A stretch of DNA of 44,804 nt, taken from positions 1 to 44,804 of the forward strand of contig CAJYKB010000088.1 in NCBI GenBank assembly GCA_913774925.1. The letters are read 5' to 3'. The translations under genes were made by a program, and so were the position numbers. Numbering within the stretch: the stretch's first letter is position 1; each line of letters starts with the position of its first letter. This document shows positions 33,143-44,677 of this stretch, in pieces. Below the pieces are notes generated by a model that was given only the letters and a program-made list of their open reading frames with translations, had not been told where the DNA came from and did not search any database. The stretch comes from an uncultured Sphingomonas sp. (GTDB lineage: Bacteria; Pseudomonadota; Alphaproteobacteria; Sphingomonadales; Sphingomonadaceae).

Positions 33143-33466
33143 TCAGGCGCGACCGCCGAACAGCTTGCCCAGTACCGCCTCCGCCGCCTTGCCGACGACG
33201 TCCGCCACCGCCTGCGGATCGGGTGCGCGCGTCGTGCCTTGCGCCGCCTGCGCCGCGTCGGGATGGTCGGCACCCTTTTCCCGCCCGCGCGCGATCGCGG
33301 CGGTCGCCGCCGCCGCGGCCATCGTCAGCGCCCCCGCGATCGCCTGCCGCCCCTGCGGTGAGGACGCCTGCTCGATCATCCGGTCGCCCGCCCTGCGCAG
33401 CTCCTTGGGCAGCTTCACCCCCAGCACTTCCTTCGGCAGCCTGCCCTTCTTCGCCTTCTTGCCCAT
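33143..33466 (-). CDS. Small conserved protein of unknown function
   Basis: This 107-residue protein begins with a lysine-rich stretch (MGKKAKKGRLPKEVLGVKLP). A hydrophobic, alanine-rich segment near 43-59 (AIAGALTMAAAAATAAIA) is too weak to call a membrane helix with confidence. The end, ADVVGKAAEAVLGKLFGG, looks amphipathic. The ATG at 33466 is followed by coding-like GC periodicity. No domain was recognised. It lies between the intergenic repeats and the exported TonB-domain gene, all on the minus strand. Confidence 0.65.
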   Translation of the reverse strand: MGKKAKKGRLPKEVLGVKLPKELRRAGDRMIEQASSPQGRQAIAGALTMAAAAATAAIARGREKGADHPDAAQAAQGTTRAPDPQAVADVVGKAAEAVLGKLFGGRA

Positions 33467-33520
33467 GTCGTCCTCACAGCGGTGTGACAGGGATATAAGA
33501 CACCGGAGGGGGAGTGCAAC

Positions 33521-34423
33521 TCAGGGCTTGGCGGCGCTCTTCTCAGCCCGCGCTTTGGCCTGCCATTCACGCCATCTCTTGTCGGAGAACTTTCGGGCCG
33601 CCGCGTCATTGATCCAGTCGCTTGGTAGAGACCACACGATAGTTCTGGACTGCAGCGTGGATACCGGCTTTCCGGACGCATCTCGCGCCGGCTTGTAGCG
33701 ACCGTTTCGTATGATCGCGTCGCAGGCCGCCTTGTCCACAGCGGGCGTGCCGCTGGAGATAGCGACTTGGCAATTGCGCACTTGGCCGTCTGCTTCGATC
33801 AACCAAACGATGGATGTCGTGCCGATCAGGCCCGAATCCAGCGCCGATTGCGGATAATCCCGGTAGCTGATCCAGTCTGCGACGCTCTTGCTTTCGCTCA
33901 CTGCCGGCACCTCGACGTGATTTGCCTTGGCGGAATCCATCGACCAGCTCTTCAGAAGGTCCGCATTACAGGCTGCGATGGCATCGAGTGCCTTGGCGAT
34001 GCCCGGCAGCGGTACGTCCGTCGGAACGCCGGTCGCAGGCTGGATCCGCAACACGGGTCGCGCGGGCAGCGCGAGGAAGATGTTGGTCGACACCCAGAGA
34101 TGCTGCCGGCGTACCCCATCGTTGCCGTAGGAGAACGCCTCGGTGAGTACCTCCTCGCCATTTACGGCAACGTCACCATCCTGGCGAATAGCGACCCGCG
34201 CGGTGCTGCGCCTACGCCCCGTGTCCGGCGCCTTTTGTTCCGTGACCATCTGCGTCAGGTCCCTGACCGGCAGCACACGCCACACGATCGTGAGTCGATC
34301 GGCGCCTGTTCCGAAAGAGCGCGCCATTGCACATCCCTGCGCTCCGAAATCGACGATCCACTTGCTCGACGGCTCCAGCCGCACGGGCGCCGCCGCCGCC
34401 AGCAGCATCCCCATCATCAACAT
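33521..34423 (-). CDS. Exported protein with TonB C-terminal-like domain
   Basis: This 300-residue protein has a short hydrophobic N-terminus ([22 protein letters not shown]) that resembles a signal peptide. The C-terminal region from about 195 matches the TonB CTD pattern: [52 protein letters not shown], given here as known blocks separated by strands. It lacks the proline-rich spacer of true TonB. The start ATG at 34423 has a GGGGGG-type ribosome site. Its codon choice is less GC-extreme than its neighbours, hinting at later acquisition. It is divergent from uvrA. A role in energy transduction is not established. Confidence 0.75.
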   Translation of the reverse strand: MLMMGMLLAAAAPVRLEPSSKWIVDFGAQGCAMARSFGTGADRLTIVWRVLPVRDLTQMVTEQKAPDTGRRRSTARVAIRQDGDVAVNGEEVLTEAFSYGNDGVRRQHLWVSTNIFLALPARPVLRIQPATGVPTDVPLPGIAKALDAIAACNADLLKSWSMDSAKANHVEVPAVSESKSVADWISYRDYPQSALDSGLIGTTSIVWLIEADGQVRNCQVAISSGTPAVDKAACDAIIRNGRYKPARDASGKPVSTLQSRTIVWSLPSDWINDAAARKFSDKRWREWQAKARAEKSAAKP

Positions 34424-34505
34424 CGCGTCGCCCCCCGCCGCTGCGCCTTGCCGCACGACCCTACCCGCCCCACATCGCGGCGCACAAGCCGCGCTGGACG
34501 CGGGC

Positions 34506-34520
34506 GAACAGATATGGAAC
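34506..34520. promoter_or_regulatory. LexA (SOS) box upstream of uvrA
   Basis: The sequence GAAC-agatatg-GAAC is the reverse strand of the alphaproteobacterial SOS box GTTC-N7-GTTC, with an exact seven-base spacer. It ends ten bases before the uvrA start codon, and uvrA is a classical SOS gene. This makes LexA control very likely. Confidence 0.8.
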
Positions 34521-34530
34521 ATTGTCCCGC

Positions 34531-37434
<2,904 letters not shown>

Positions 37435-37460
37435 CGGAGGGAGGGGGACCCCACACGCCT

Positions 37461-37553
37461 CGTCATTCCCGCGTAGGCGGGGATCCATAGACGCTGACGG
37501 TGCGCCTTATCGACAAGCCTGCGCCCATGGATGCCCGCCTGCGCGGGAATGAG
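37461..37553. repeat. Inverted repeat, cgtcattcccgcg family
   Basis: The element starts cgtcattcccgcgtaggcgg and ends gcctgcgcgggaatgagg, giving complementary ends. It is related to the element at 19482-19577 in both sequence and arrangement. Confidence 0.75.
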
Positions 37554-37688
37554 GCAGTCACGGGCGCGTGAAGCCGCGACCTGCATCACCCCGGACCTGT
37601 TCCCAGACTTCTGCGAGAGTCTCTTCGCAGGCTCTATCAGCCCCGTCACCCCGGACGTGTTCGAGCCCTCTGCGAAACTCGGTCCTTG

Positions 37689-37776
37689 TTCCCCGGCGCA
37701 GGCCGGGGTCCAGCTGGGGAACGGTGGTAACAGACGAAAAAGCCACGCCAACTGGACCCCGGCCTTCGCCGGGGAA
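37689..37776. repeat. Inverted repeat, ttccccggcg family, second copy
   Basis: The arms ttccccggcgcaggccgggg and ctggaccccggccttcgccg pair closely. The copy at 32961-33048 has the same ends and the same total length (88 bases). Confidence 0.8.
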
Positions 37777-37837
37777 CCGCGACATTGTCAGGCGATCCGC
37801 GATTTTCGCAGAGGTCTCGACGTGTTCCGGGGTCTAA

Positions 37838-37904
37838 CGTTCCGTAAAATCACGCATTTGCGAGTTTGCGGAACGGTGGATGCCGGAACAGGTCCGGCAT
37901 GACG
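37838..37904. repeat. Two adjacent palindromes
   Basis: The first (37838-37875) has ends cgttccg and cggaacg around a relatively AT-rich core. The second (37880-37904) is atgccggaacaggtccggca plus tgacg, a close copy of 2751-2776. Confidence 0.65.
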
Positions 37905-38051
37905 ATGGAAACCTTTGCAGAGGTCTCGACCTGTCCGGGGTCCACTGGTCCGCGCGCTTTGTTTCGACTGCGAGTGGCACCCTTAATACAAAGACGAGCC
38001 CGGCATGACGGGGCAGGCGTCGCCTGCCCCCTTGCTACCCCGCGAACCGGA

Positions 38052-38792
38052 TCACGCCGCCGCGCGGTAGATCACCCACACCTTCGCGCAATCCTCGGTC
38101 GACAGCCACGAGCAGCGCGCGCCCGGCAGCATGATGAACAGGTCGTCCTTCCGGAAGGTCGCCTTGTTGCCGTGGTCATCCTCGAACGTCACCGATCCCG
38201 CCAGCAGGTGCATCAGCTCGGCATGGCGATAGTCGATCGCGCGGCGCGAATAGGGGGTCGAATCCCACACGCCGCACATGAACTCGCCGTTGGGCGTGAC
38301 ATAATCGGTGTGGTTGCGGCACGACGGCACGTCGGAGGTCAGCACGTCCGCCGCGGGCGGGTTCGACCGGGTCAGCGTCGCATCCAGGTCCACCGGCACG
38401 GCGTGATCGGCACCGCCGCCCGGCCCGAGGTAGCGCACGACCGCCGCGCGCGTCCCCGCCTGCGCCGTCCAGTCGAACGTCAGCCCCTGCGGCAGCATCG
38501 CGCCGGTGTTCGCCGCGATCTCCTGCGTCGCGGCGGCGGCGATCGTCAGCCCGCCGTCGATCACGAAGACGAACTCGTCGAAGCCGAGCGTGACCTGCCC
38601 GCGGCCGTCCAGCGTCATGACCGACACGGCGACCGGCCCGTCAAACGGCAGCACCCGGCGCGAGGCGAACCACGCGTCGCCGGTTTCGCGCGTCGGCTCG
38701 CCTGCCGAGGCGTCGGCCGCGAAGGCGCGCAGGTCGTGGACGAACGCCGGCATCGCCGCGGCGTCGCGCACCGCTTCGCTCACGCCGCTCAC
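38052..38792 (-). CDS. Bicupin domain protein
   Basis: This 246-residue protein has two cupin-like halves. The second carries the clearer motif: DYRHAELMHLLAGSVTFEDDHGNKATFRKDDLFIMLPG, written here in conserved blocks around H-x-E and the G-S-V turn. The first half includes DEFVFVIDGGLTIAAA. The family is related to DUF861/cupin_3 proteins, some of which bind metal and act on small organic acids. The reaction here is not known. Its start overlaps the stop of the dehalogenase-like gene by four bases (ATGA), so they form a coupled pair. Confidence 0.8.
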   Translation of the reverse strand: MSGVSEAVRDAAAMPAFVHDLRAFAADASAGEPTRETGDAWFASRRVLPFDGPVAVSVMTLDGRGQVTLGFDEFVFVIDGGLTIAAAATQEIAANTGAMLPQGLTFDWTAQAGTRAAVVRYLGPGGGADHAVPVDLDATLTRSNPPAADVLTSDVPSCRNHTDYVTPNGEFMCGVWDSTPYSRRAIDYRHAELMHLLAGSVTFEDDHGNKATFRKDDLFIMLPGARCSWLSTEDCAKVWVIYRAAA

Positions 38793-39460
38793 AGCCCCAC
38801 CAGCCCCGGCAGGCCGGCGATGCTGGGGATCTCGTGGACCTCGTAATAGGGGTTCAGCGGCTCGTGCCCGCGGTTCACGAACGCCTTCATCTTGATGCCC
38901 ATGTCATAGGCGGTCATCTGATCGTAGCGGAAGCTCGACGAGACGTGGAGGAAGTCCTCCGGCACCGCGTTCAGCTGGTCGATCATATATTCGAACGCCT
39001 TCATCTGCGGCTTGTAGGCCTGCGCCTCCTCCGCGGTGAAGACGGCGTGGAACTTCGCGCCCAGCTTCGCGACGCTGTGCGGGATCAGGTCGACATGCGA
39101 GTTCGACAGGATCACCAGCTTGTATTCCTCGCCGACGCGCGTCAGCGGCTCGACCACGTCCGGGTGCGGGTTCCAGGTCGGGATCTCGGCATAGATGCGC
39201 TCGGCATCGCCGTCGCGATACTCGACGCCATGCTTCTCGCAGGTGCGGCGCAGCGCACCCTCGACCACGTCGCGATACGGCTTCCACGCGCCGAGCACCT
39301 CGTCGAGGCGATAGGCCGAGAAGCTTTGCTTGAAGGCGTCCAGCTGGTCCGCCGCAACGCGCTCGCCCCCGTACACGCGCTCCGCGGCGGGTGCCATTTC
39401 GAAGTTGATGAGCGTGCCGTAGCAATCGAACGAGATGTATTTCGGCCTCAGACCCGCCAT
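38789..39460 (-). CDS. Type II haloacid dehalogenase-like (HAD) hydrolase
   Basis: This 223-residue HAD protein has the nucleophile Asp in ISFDCYGTLINFE near residue 12, the Ser of motif II in LVILSNSHVDL, the Lys in AEEAQAYKPQMKAF, and motif IV in HVSSSFRYDQMTAYDMG. The FDCYGTL form and the overall length match type II (S)-2-haloacid dehalogenases, though many such proteins are phosphatases. The ATG at 39460 has a GGGGGAG ribosome site. It is followed directly by the bicupin gene. The pairing suggests one pathway for a small substituted acid, not yet identifiable. Confidence 0.85.
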   Translation of the reverse strand: MAGLRPKYISFDCYGTLINFEMAPAAERVYGGERVAADQLDAFKQSFSAYRLDEVLGAWKPYRDVVEGALRRTCEKHGVEYRDGDAERIYAEIPTWNPHPDVVEPLTRVGEEYKLVILSNSHVDLIPHSVAKLGAKFHAVFTAEEAQAYKPQMKAFEYMIDQLNAVPEDFLHVSSSFRYDQMTAYDMGIKMKAFVNRGHEPLNPYYEVHEIPSIAGLPGLVGL

Positions 39461-39655
39461 CGCGTGGCTCCCCCGATGAAGTTGACGGGTAGAAAGGTAG
39501 CCGCTCCATCGGCGCGATGCGGGCGAAAGCACGCCGCCGCAGAATATATCGTGCCGATTGCGTCGACCCGCCCGGCAGAGGCTGCGGCCCCCTGCATCTC
39601 GCCAGACGGGAAGCGGGCGATTATGAGCCATGTTTCGACAAGAAAGGACCGCCTG

Positions 39656-40330
39656 ATGGACCTGCTGATCGTGGAGGACGACCGGGACTATGCCGGCGCG
39701 CTGAAGGCGGAGCTGAGCGCGCTATCGCACGACGTGACGGTGGCGAGCACCGGGCCGGAGGCGCTGACCGCGGTCGATGCGCGCGTGTTCGACGCGGTCG
39801 TGCTCGACTGGATGCTGCCGCTGCTGGACGGCCCCACGGTGGTGCGCCGGATGCGCGAACGCGGTCACCGCCTGCCGGTACTGATGCTGACCGCGCTGGG
39901 GCTGGCGACCGAGAAGGTCGGCGGGCTGGACGCGGGTGCGGACGATTATGTCGTGAAGCCCGCCGCCGCGATCGAGATCGATGCCCGGCTGCGCGCGCTG
40001 CTGCGCGCCCGCGGCTGGACCGAAGGCGATGGCGACACGCTGCGCGCGGGCGACATCCTGGTCAGCCCGGGGCAGCACCGCGCATGGCGCGGGGATCGCC
40101 CGCTCGACCTCGCCAATCTGGAATTCAAGCTGCTGGCGGAGCTGGCGCGCCACGCCGGCAGCTTCGTCACGCGCGCCATGCTGATCGAGCGGGTATGGGG
40201 CTATGATTTCGAGCCGACGACCAACATCGTCGACGTCCAGATCCGCACGCTGCGCCGCAAGCTGTCGGTGGGAGACGAGGCCGATCCGATCGTGACCAAG
40301 CGCGGCGTCGGCTACATGCTGGAGGCGTGA
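39656..40330 (+). CDS. OmpR-family response regulator
   Basis: This 224-residue regulator has an N-terminal receiver with the acidic pocket at Asp8-Asp9, phosphoacceptor Asp51 in DAVVLDWMLP, and Lys101 in DDYVVKP. The C-terminal winged helix is LEFKLLAELARHAGSFVTRAMLIERVWG followed by NIVDVQIRTLRRKL. The ATG at 39656 has AAAGGA seven bases upstream. A histidine kinase gene begins five bases after its stop, so the two form a two-component pair. The signal and target genes are unknown; the divergent dehalogenase-like gene is one candidate target. Confidence 0.93.
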   Translation: MDLLIVEDDRDYAGALKAELSALSHDVTVASTGPEALTAVDARVFDAVVLDWMLPLLDGPTVVRRMRERGHRLPVLMLTALGLATEKVGGLDAGADDYVVKPAAAIEIDARLRALLRARGWTEGDGDTLRAGDILVSPGQHRAWRGDRPLDLANLEFKLLAELARHAGSFVTRAMLIERVWGYDFEPTTNIVDVQIRTLRRKLSVGDEADPIVTKRGVGYMLEA

Positions 40331-40334
40331 CGCG

Positions 40335-41666
40335 GTGCGGCTGCGCACGCTGACCGCGCTGTTCGTCGCGGCCTTCGTGCTGGCCACGCTGCTGACCGGA
40401 TATGCCATGTTCACCGCGTCGCGCAGCGCGATCGTGCGGTTGGTCGATCGCCGGATCGAGGCGGTCAGCGATGCAGTAATGGAGGACGTACGCCCGGGCG
40501 ACGCCGCGGGCATCCTGCGTCAGTTGGACGACATCCTGCGTCGGCGCGACAGCGGCGACATCGGGTTCGAGCTGCGCGACGGCGCCGGGCGACGGATCGG
40601 CGGCAACGTCGTCCTGCCGCGCGCGATCCCGCCGGGCTTCTCCACCGTCTCGCACAACGACCGGATCGAGGGGCTGAGCGAGGGGCGGGCGCAGGCACGC
40701 GATGCCGGCGGCGGGCTGACGCTGGTCACGGTCGCGGAAACCGAGCCGATCGACGGGCTCGCCGCGGTGCGCTGGCGCAACTACCTGCTCGGTTTCGGGC
40801 TGATCGCCGCGGTGGGGCTCGCGGGGGCGATCGCGTTCGGCGTCACGGTGCGCCGCCGGATCGAGGAGGTGCGCGCCACCGCGCTCGCGATCATCGATGG
40901 GGACCTGTCGCGGCGCGTGCCCGTGGCGACACACGGCGGCGTCTTCGCGGAGCAGGCGCGGACGTTCAACCGCATGCTCGACCGCGTCGCCGCGCTGGTC
41001 GACGGGTTGCGCCACGTCGGCAACGATGTCGCGCACGACCTGCGTACCCCGCTGGCCCGATTGCGCAGCCGCGTCGCGCTGGCCGCCGCGCGCACGCCCA
41101 GCGACGAGATGGACGCCGCGCTGGAGCAGTGCGACGAGCTGCTGGCGATCTTTATTGCAATCCTGCGCATCGCGGAGATCGACACCGGCGACCGCCGCGC
41201 CGCTTTCGGCATGGTCGATCTGACCGCGCTGGTCCGCGAGGTGGCGGAGACGCTGGCGGACGTGGCCACCGAAAGCGGGCATCGCCTGACGATCGCGCGG
41301 CTGGACGATGTCGCGATTCCGGGCGACCGCCAGCTGCTGAGCCAGGCGATGCTCAACCTGACGGAGAATGCGCTCCACCACACCCCGCCCGGAACGCAGG
41401 TGGCGCTGTCGGTGGCGCGCGACGCCGCGGGCGTGCGGGTGGCGGTGCGCGACGACGGCCCCGGCATCGCGGCGGACGACCTGTCCACCGCGCGGCGGCG
41501 GTTCGGCCGGCTGGACGCGAGCCGCCACCGCCCGGGCCATGGCCTCGGGCTGCCGATCGTCGACGCGATCGCCGTGTTACACGGCGGGACGCTGGCGCTG
41601 GAGGATGCGCAGCCGGGGCTGTCGGCCGCGCTGGTGCTGCCGGCGAGGGGTCACGCTTCCGCGTAG
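40335..41666 (+). CDS. Membrane sensor histidine kinase
   Basis: This 443-residue kinase has membrane helices at about 6-26 and 148-170 enclosing a periplasmic sensor of about 120 residues. A HAMP region follows (RRRIEEVRATALAIIDGDLS). The phosphoacceptor His is near 234 in VAHDLRTPLARLRSRV. The ATP-binding domain shows LNLTENALHHTPPG, RDDGPGIAADD and GHGLGLPIVDAIAVLHGG. The start is a GTG at 40335 with GGAGG nine bases upstream, inside the end of the regulator gene. It would phosphorylate the adjacent OmpR-type regulator. Confidence 0.93.
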   Translation: MRLRTLTALFVAAFVLATLLTGYAMFTASRSAIVRLVDRRIEAVSDAVMEDVRPGDAAGILRQLDDILRRRDSGDIGFELRDGAGRRIGGNVVLPRAIPPGFSTVSHNDRIEGLSEGRAQARDAGGGLTLVTVAETEPIDGLAAVRWRNYLLGFGLIAAVGLAGAIAFGVTVRRRIEEVRATALAIIDGDLSRRVPVATHGGVFAEQARTFNRMLDRVAALVDGLRHVGNDVAHDLRTPLARLRSRVALAAARTPSDEMDAALEQCDELLAIFIAILRIAEIDTGDRRAAFGMVDLTALVREVAETLADVATESGHRLTIARLDDVAIPGDRQLLSQAMLNLTENALHHTPPGTQVALSVARDAAGVRVAVRDDGPGIAADDLSTARRRFGRLDASRHRPGHGLGLPIVDAIAVLHGGTLALEDAQPGLSAALVLPARGHASA

Positions 41667-41708
41667 GCGAGGGTGACGCGTTAGCGTGTCCCCCCCCACT
41701 CAAACTCG

Positions 41709-41800
41709 CCCTCACCCTTCCCACCCGGCTGAACCGGGCGGGCCCCTTCCCTCTCCCGTTGGGAGAGGGAGGGAGCGGCGAAGCCGCGGAAGGGTGAGGG
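41709..41800. repeat. 92-bp palindromic repeat, copy 2
   Basis: It begins ccctcacccttcccacccgg and ends gcggaagggtgaggg, the same ends and length as the copy at 9102-9193. Internal hairpins are conserved, with compensating changes in the loops (gaac for ttcg, gttg for atcg). Here it lies between convergent genes. Confidence 0.85.
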
Positions 41801-41814
41801 TGTCGCCGACGACC

Positions 41815-44409
41815 TCAGAAGTTGACCAGCGCCTCCACGCCGTAGGTGCGCGGCGCGTTGAAGTTGCCGTAGTCGCCCAGCACGTTGTTGATGCTGCCCG
41901 ACGTCACGTTGGACGTCGGCGCGCCCGGCAGGCTGTTCGACGGATCGCGGCGGAAGACGTACTGCGTGTCGAACAGGTTGCGGCCCCACAGCGCGACCGT
42001 CATCGTCTGCCTGCCGTCGCCCAGCGCGATGTCGGCCAGCGCGACGCGGCCGTTGACCAGGAACGACGCATCCGCCTTGGTCGCGAACTGGTCGAACGCC
42101 TGCGTCGCCTGCGCATAATTGGCGTCGAGGTGGAAGCGCAGGCGGGTGTCGCCCCCGCCGACGGGCAGCGCATAGTCGACCGCGCCCGACGCCGCGTTGC
42201 GCGGGGTGAAGACGATGTAGAAGTTCTGGAGAACCTGCGTGCTGGTGGTCACGCCGCCGCTGGTGACGCTGTTGGTGATGAGCACCGGCGGAATGCGGGT
42301 ATAGGTATAGGCGTAGGAGGCGTTCAGCGTCAGATTCTCGACCGGCTGCACCGTCAGCTCCGCCTCGACGCCGCGGATCCTGGTGGTGCCGGGGGCATTG
42401 ATCGTGACCAGGTTGTTGAAATTGCCGGTCGCGGTCGTCTGGATCGAGCTGATGTCGACTTGGCTGTCCTTGCGGTCCATGATATAGCCCGCCAGGTTCA
42501 GGCGCACGCGGCGGTCCCAGAACTGCGTCTTCAGCCCCACCTCGTAGGACTTCACGTCCTCCGGGTTGAACGCCTGATAGTTGGACGTGCGCGAGCTGGC
42601 GCCGCCGGCGCGATAGCCGGTCGCGTATTTGGCGTAGGCGTGGACGTCGCTGGTGAAATCATAGGCCAGCGTCACCATCGGGTTGAAGCGATCCCAGCTG
42701 GCGTCGAGCAGACGATAGCCGTTGGCCGCTGCCGCAGCGGTGTTGGTCACGTAATTGACGTTGCGCGAGAACAGCAGCGCCCCGCGCTTCACGTCGTGCG
42801 TGTAGCGACCGCCTGCGGTCAGGTGCAGCGCGTCGGTCGCGTTCCACGTCACTTGGCCGTAGGCGGCATAGCTCTTCGACACCACGGCGGAGGCGCGGTC
42901 GATCGAGCGGCAACCGGGCTGCGACCCTGCCGGCGACGTGGTGCCACCGACCGGCTGCCCGTTCACGACGGTGAACCCGGTCGTGACCATCGTGCACGGG
43001 TCGAGCACGGTGATCTGCCCGTTCGCGCTGTTGTAGAAGTTGGAGTTGGGCGTCGCGGCGTCGTCGCTGACGTGTTCGTTGAAGTAGAACAGCCCGGCGA
43101 CGTAATCGAACTGGCCGGCGGTGCCGACCGCCTGCAATTCCTGACTGAACTGGCGCTGGCGCAGATCGGCGAGCGAATAGCGGCTGAACAGCTGCCCGTT
43201 GAACAGCGTGCCGTTGATGACGACGTTGCCGGGGTTGAACACGGGCACGCGGTGCGCACCGCCCGAATTGTCCCACTGCGTCGCATCCACCCCGCGCCAC
43301 GCGGTGATCGAGCGCAGCTCGACCTCGGGCGATAGCTTGTACTTCAGCACGTTGGTGAAGCCGTGCGTCTGGTCGATGCTGGGCTGCTGCGGCACGCCGA
43401 TGTCGGCGGCTTTCATCCGGCTGTTGCCGTTGACGACGACGCCGGGCATCAGCGGCTTCACCGTCCCGGTCAGCGTCGTATACGCGGTGCCCGGCAGGAA
43501 GCAGGCGGGCGCGGCGGACTGCGCACCCGCGACGCAGCCGTTGGGATTGTAGTTCAGCAGCTGGCTGTAGAAGGGCGAGTTGCGGTCGCTGGCGACGTCG
43601 TAGGAGAAATCGTCGGTCAGCCCGTCGATCGGCGCCCAGCGCACCGCGACGCGCCCGCCGCGGCGATCGTAGTAATTCCAGCCGGTCTGCCCCGCGAGCG
43701 GGTTCGTCGTCGTCGCGCCCTGATACTGGACCACGCCGTCCAGCTTCACGCTGAAGTTCCGGTAGCTCGGCAGGTCGAGGTGCAGCTCGCCGTTATACGC
43801 ACCGTAATTGCCGATGCCGGCGCGCACGCGCCCGCCGAATTCGCCCGACGGCCCCTTGGTGACGATGTTGAGCGCGCCGCCCTCGGTATTGCGCCCGAAC
43901 AGCGTGCCCTGCGGCCCCTTGAGCACCTCGATCCGCTCGACGTCGAACAGCGCGGCGTTCAGCCCGTGCTGGCGGCCCAGATAGACGCCGTCGACATAGA
44001 TGCCGACGCCCTGCTCGCGTGCGGGCTGGTTGGCGTCGAGCGGCACGATGCCGCGGATGCCGATCGTCAGCGCGCTCTGGCGCGCCTCGAACGTGGCGAC
44101 GCGCAGCGACGGCGCGCCGCCGTCGGCCAGGTCGTACAGGCTCTGGACGTGGCGATCGACCAGCGCAGGCGCACCCAGCACCGTGATCGCGACGGGGGTC
44201 TGCTGCAGGTTCGTCTCGCGGCGGGTGGCGGTGACGACGATGTCCGCCATCTGCTCGCCCTCGGCCGCAGGTGCATCGGCCGGTGCGGCCGCAGGCTCGG
44301 CGACCGCAGCCGGCGTCGTGGCGTCGGTCGCGGCGAAGGCGGCGGTGGGTGCGAGGGTGGCGGCAAAGCCTGCAAGAAGGCGCGCACGCACGCTCGAACG
44401 GAAGGTCAT
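41815..44409 (-). CDS. TonB-dependent receptor, partner of SSS symporter
   Basis: This 864-residue receptor has a signal peptide (MTFRSSVRARLLAGFAATLA then PTAAFA), an Ala/Pro-rich segment, and a TonB box in MADIVVTATRRE near residue 55. The plug contains VERIEVLKGPQGTLFGRNTEGGALNIVTK, the usual block before the barrel. The barrel ends in YGVEALVNF, a standard aromatic terminus. The divergent gene encodes an SSS sodium/solute symporter, suggesting that the ligand crosses both membranes through this pair. Sphingomonad SSS transporters next to receptors often carry sugars, but the substrate is not shown by the sequence. Confidence 0.9.
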   Translation of the reverse strand: MTFRSSVRARLLAGFAATLAPTAAFAATDATTPAAVAEPAAAPADAPAAEGEQMADIVVTATRRETNLQQTPVAITVLGAPALVDRHVQSLYDLADGGAPSLRVATFEARQSALTIGIRGIVPLDANQPAREQGVGIYVDGVYLGRQHGLNAALFDVERIEVLKGPQGTLFGRNTEGGALNIVTKGPSGEFGGRVRAGIGNYGAYNGELHLDLPSYRNFSVKLDGVVQYQGATTTNPLAGQTGWNYYDRRGGRVAVRWAPIDGLTDDFSYDVASDRNSPFYSQLLNYNPNGCVAGAQSAAPACFLPGTAYTTLTGTVKPLMPGVVVNGNSRMKAADIGVPQQPSIDQTHGFTNVLKYKLSPEVELRSITAWRGVDATQWDNSGGAHRVPVFNPGNVVINGTLFNGQLFSRYSLADLRQRQFSQELQAVGTAGQFDYVAGLFYFNEHVSDDAATPNSNFYNSANGQITVLDPCTMVTTGFTVVNGQPVGGTTSPAGSQPGCRSIDRASAVVSKSYAAYGQVTWNATDALHLTAGGRYTHDVKRGALLFSRNVNYVTNTAAAAANGYRLLDASWDRFNPMVTLAYDFTSDVHAYAKYATGYRAGGASSRTSNYQAFNPEDVKSYEVGLKTQFWDRRVRLNLAGYIMDRKDSQVDISSIQTTATGNFNNLVTINAPGTTRIRGVEAELTVQPVENLTLNASYAYTYTRIPPVLITNSVTSGGVTTSTQVLQNFYIVFTPRNAASGAVDYALPVGGGDTRLRFHLDANYAQATQAFDQFATKADASFLVNGRVALADIALGDGRQTMTVALWGRNLFDTQYVFRRDPSNSLPGAPTSNVTSGSINNVLGDYGNFNAPRTYGVEALVNF

Positions 44410-44494
44410 GGTCGTAAGGTCCCCTTGGTCGCCGATCTGGCTGCGAAGGGGCCGTTAAAGTGATTCGGCGGCGGCGCGGTGACACTTCGATGAC

Positions 44495-44506
44495 GTGCGA
44501 CCGCAC
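44495..44506. promoter_or_regulatory. Palindrome in the receptor/symporter intergenic region
   Basis: The sequence gtgcg-ac-cgcac is symmetric except at its two central bases. It lies 86 bases upstream of the TonB receptor start. It may be a regulator site; no regulator gene is visible in the window next to it. Confidence 0.3.
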
Positions 44507-44637
44507 CGTCATCTCATCTTCGCCTCATATTTCTTGCGATCGGGGGCCCATGCGTCATGATGCGGCGCCCCCTTCCGAAGGGCAAGAGACGTGCGAATTG
44601 ACAGCGCTGGACAATCACGACGGTCTGGAGGACACCG

Positions 44638-44649
44638 TCACGTACGTGA
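44638..44649. promoter_or_regulatory. Perfect 12-bp palindrome upstream of the symporter
   Basis: TCACGTACGTGA is a perfect palindrome 28 bases before the preferred symporter start and next to a TATACG hexamer at 44650-44655 that could be a -10 box. Its position suits a repressor that blocks the symporter promoter. Confidence 0.4.
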
Positions 44650-44677
44650 TATACGGATATAGGGGGGAATGTCGGGC

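Larger units (their letters stand above)
37435..38051. other. Gene-free 617-bp stretch made of repeats
   Basis: Between uvrA and the bicupin gene no coding region is supported. At least four repeat types are packed here: 37461-37553, 37689-37776, 37838-37875 and 37880-37904. There is also a direct repeat (gcagaggtctcgac..) at about 37809-37834 and 37918-37942. Open frames in this region are short and are explained by the repeats. Confidence 0.75.

Noticed and set aside
37531..37902. Small open frames after uvrA
   Set aside because: They are built from the palindromic repeats in this stretch and share no coding pattern with neighbouring genes.
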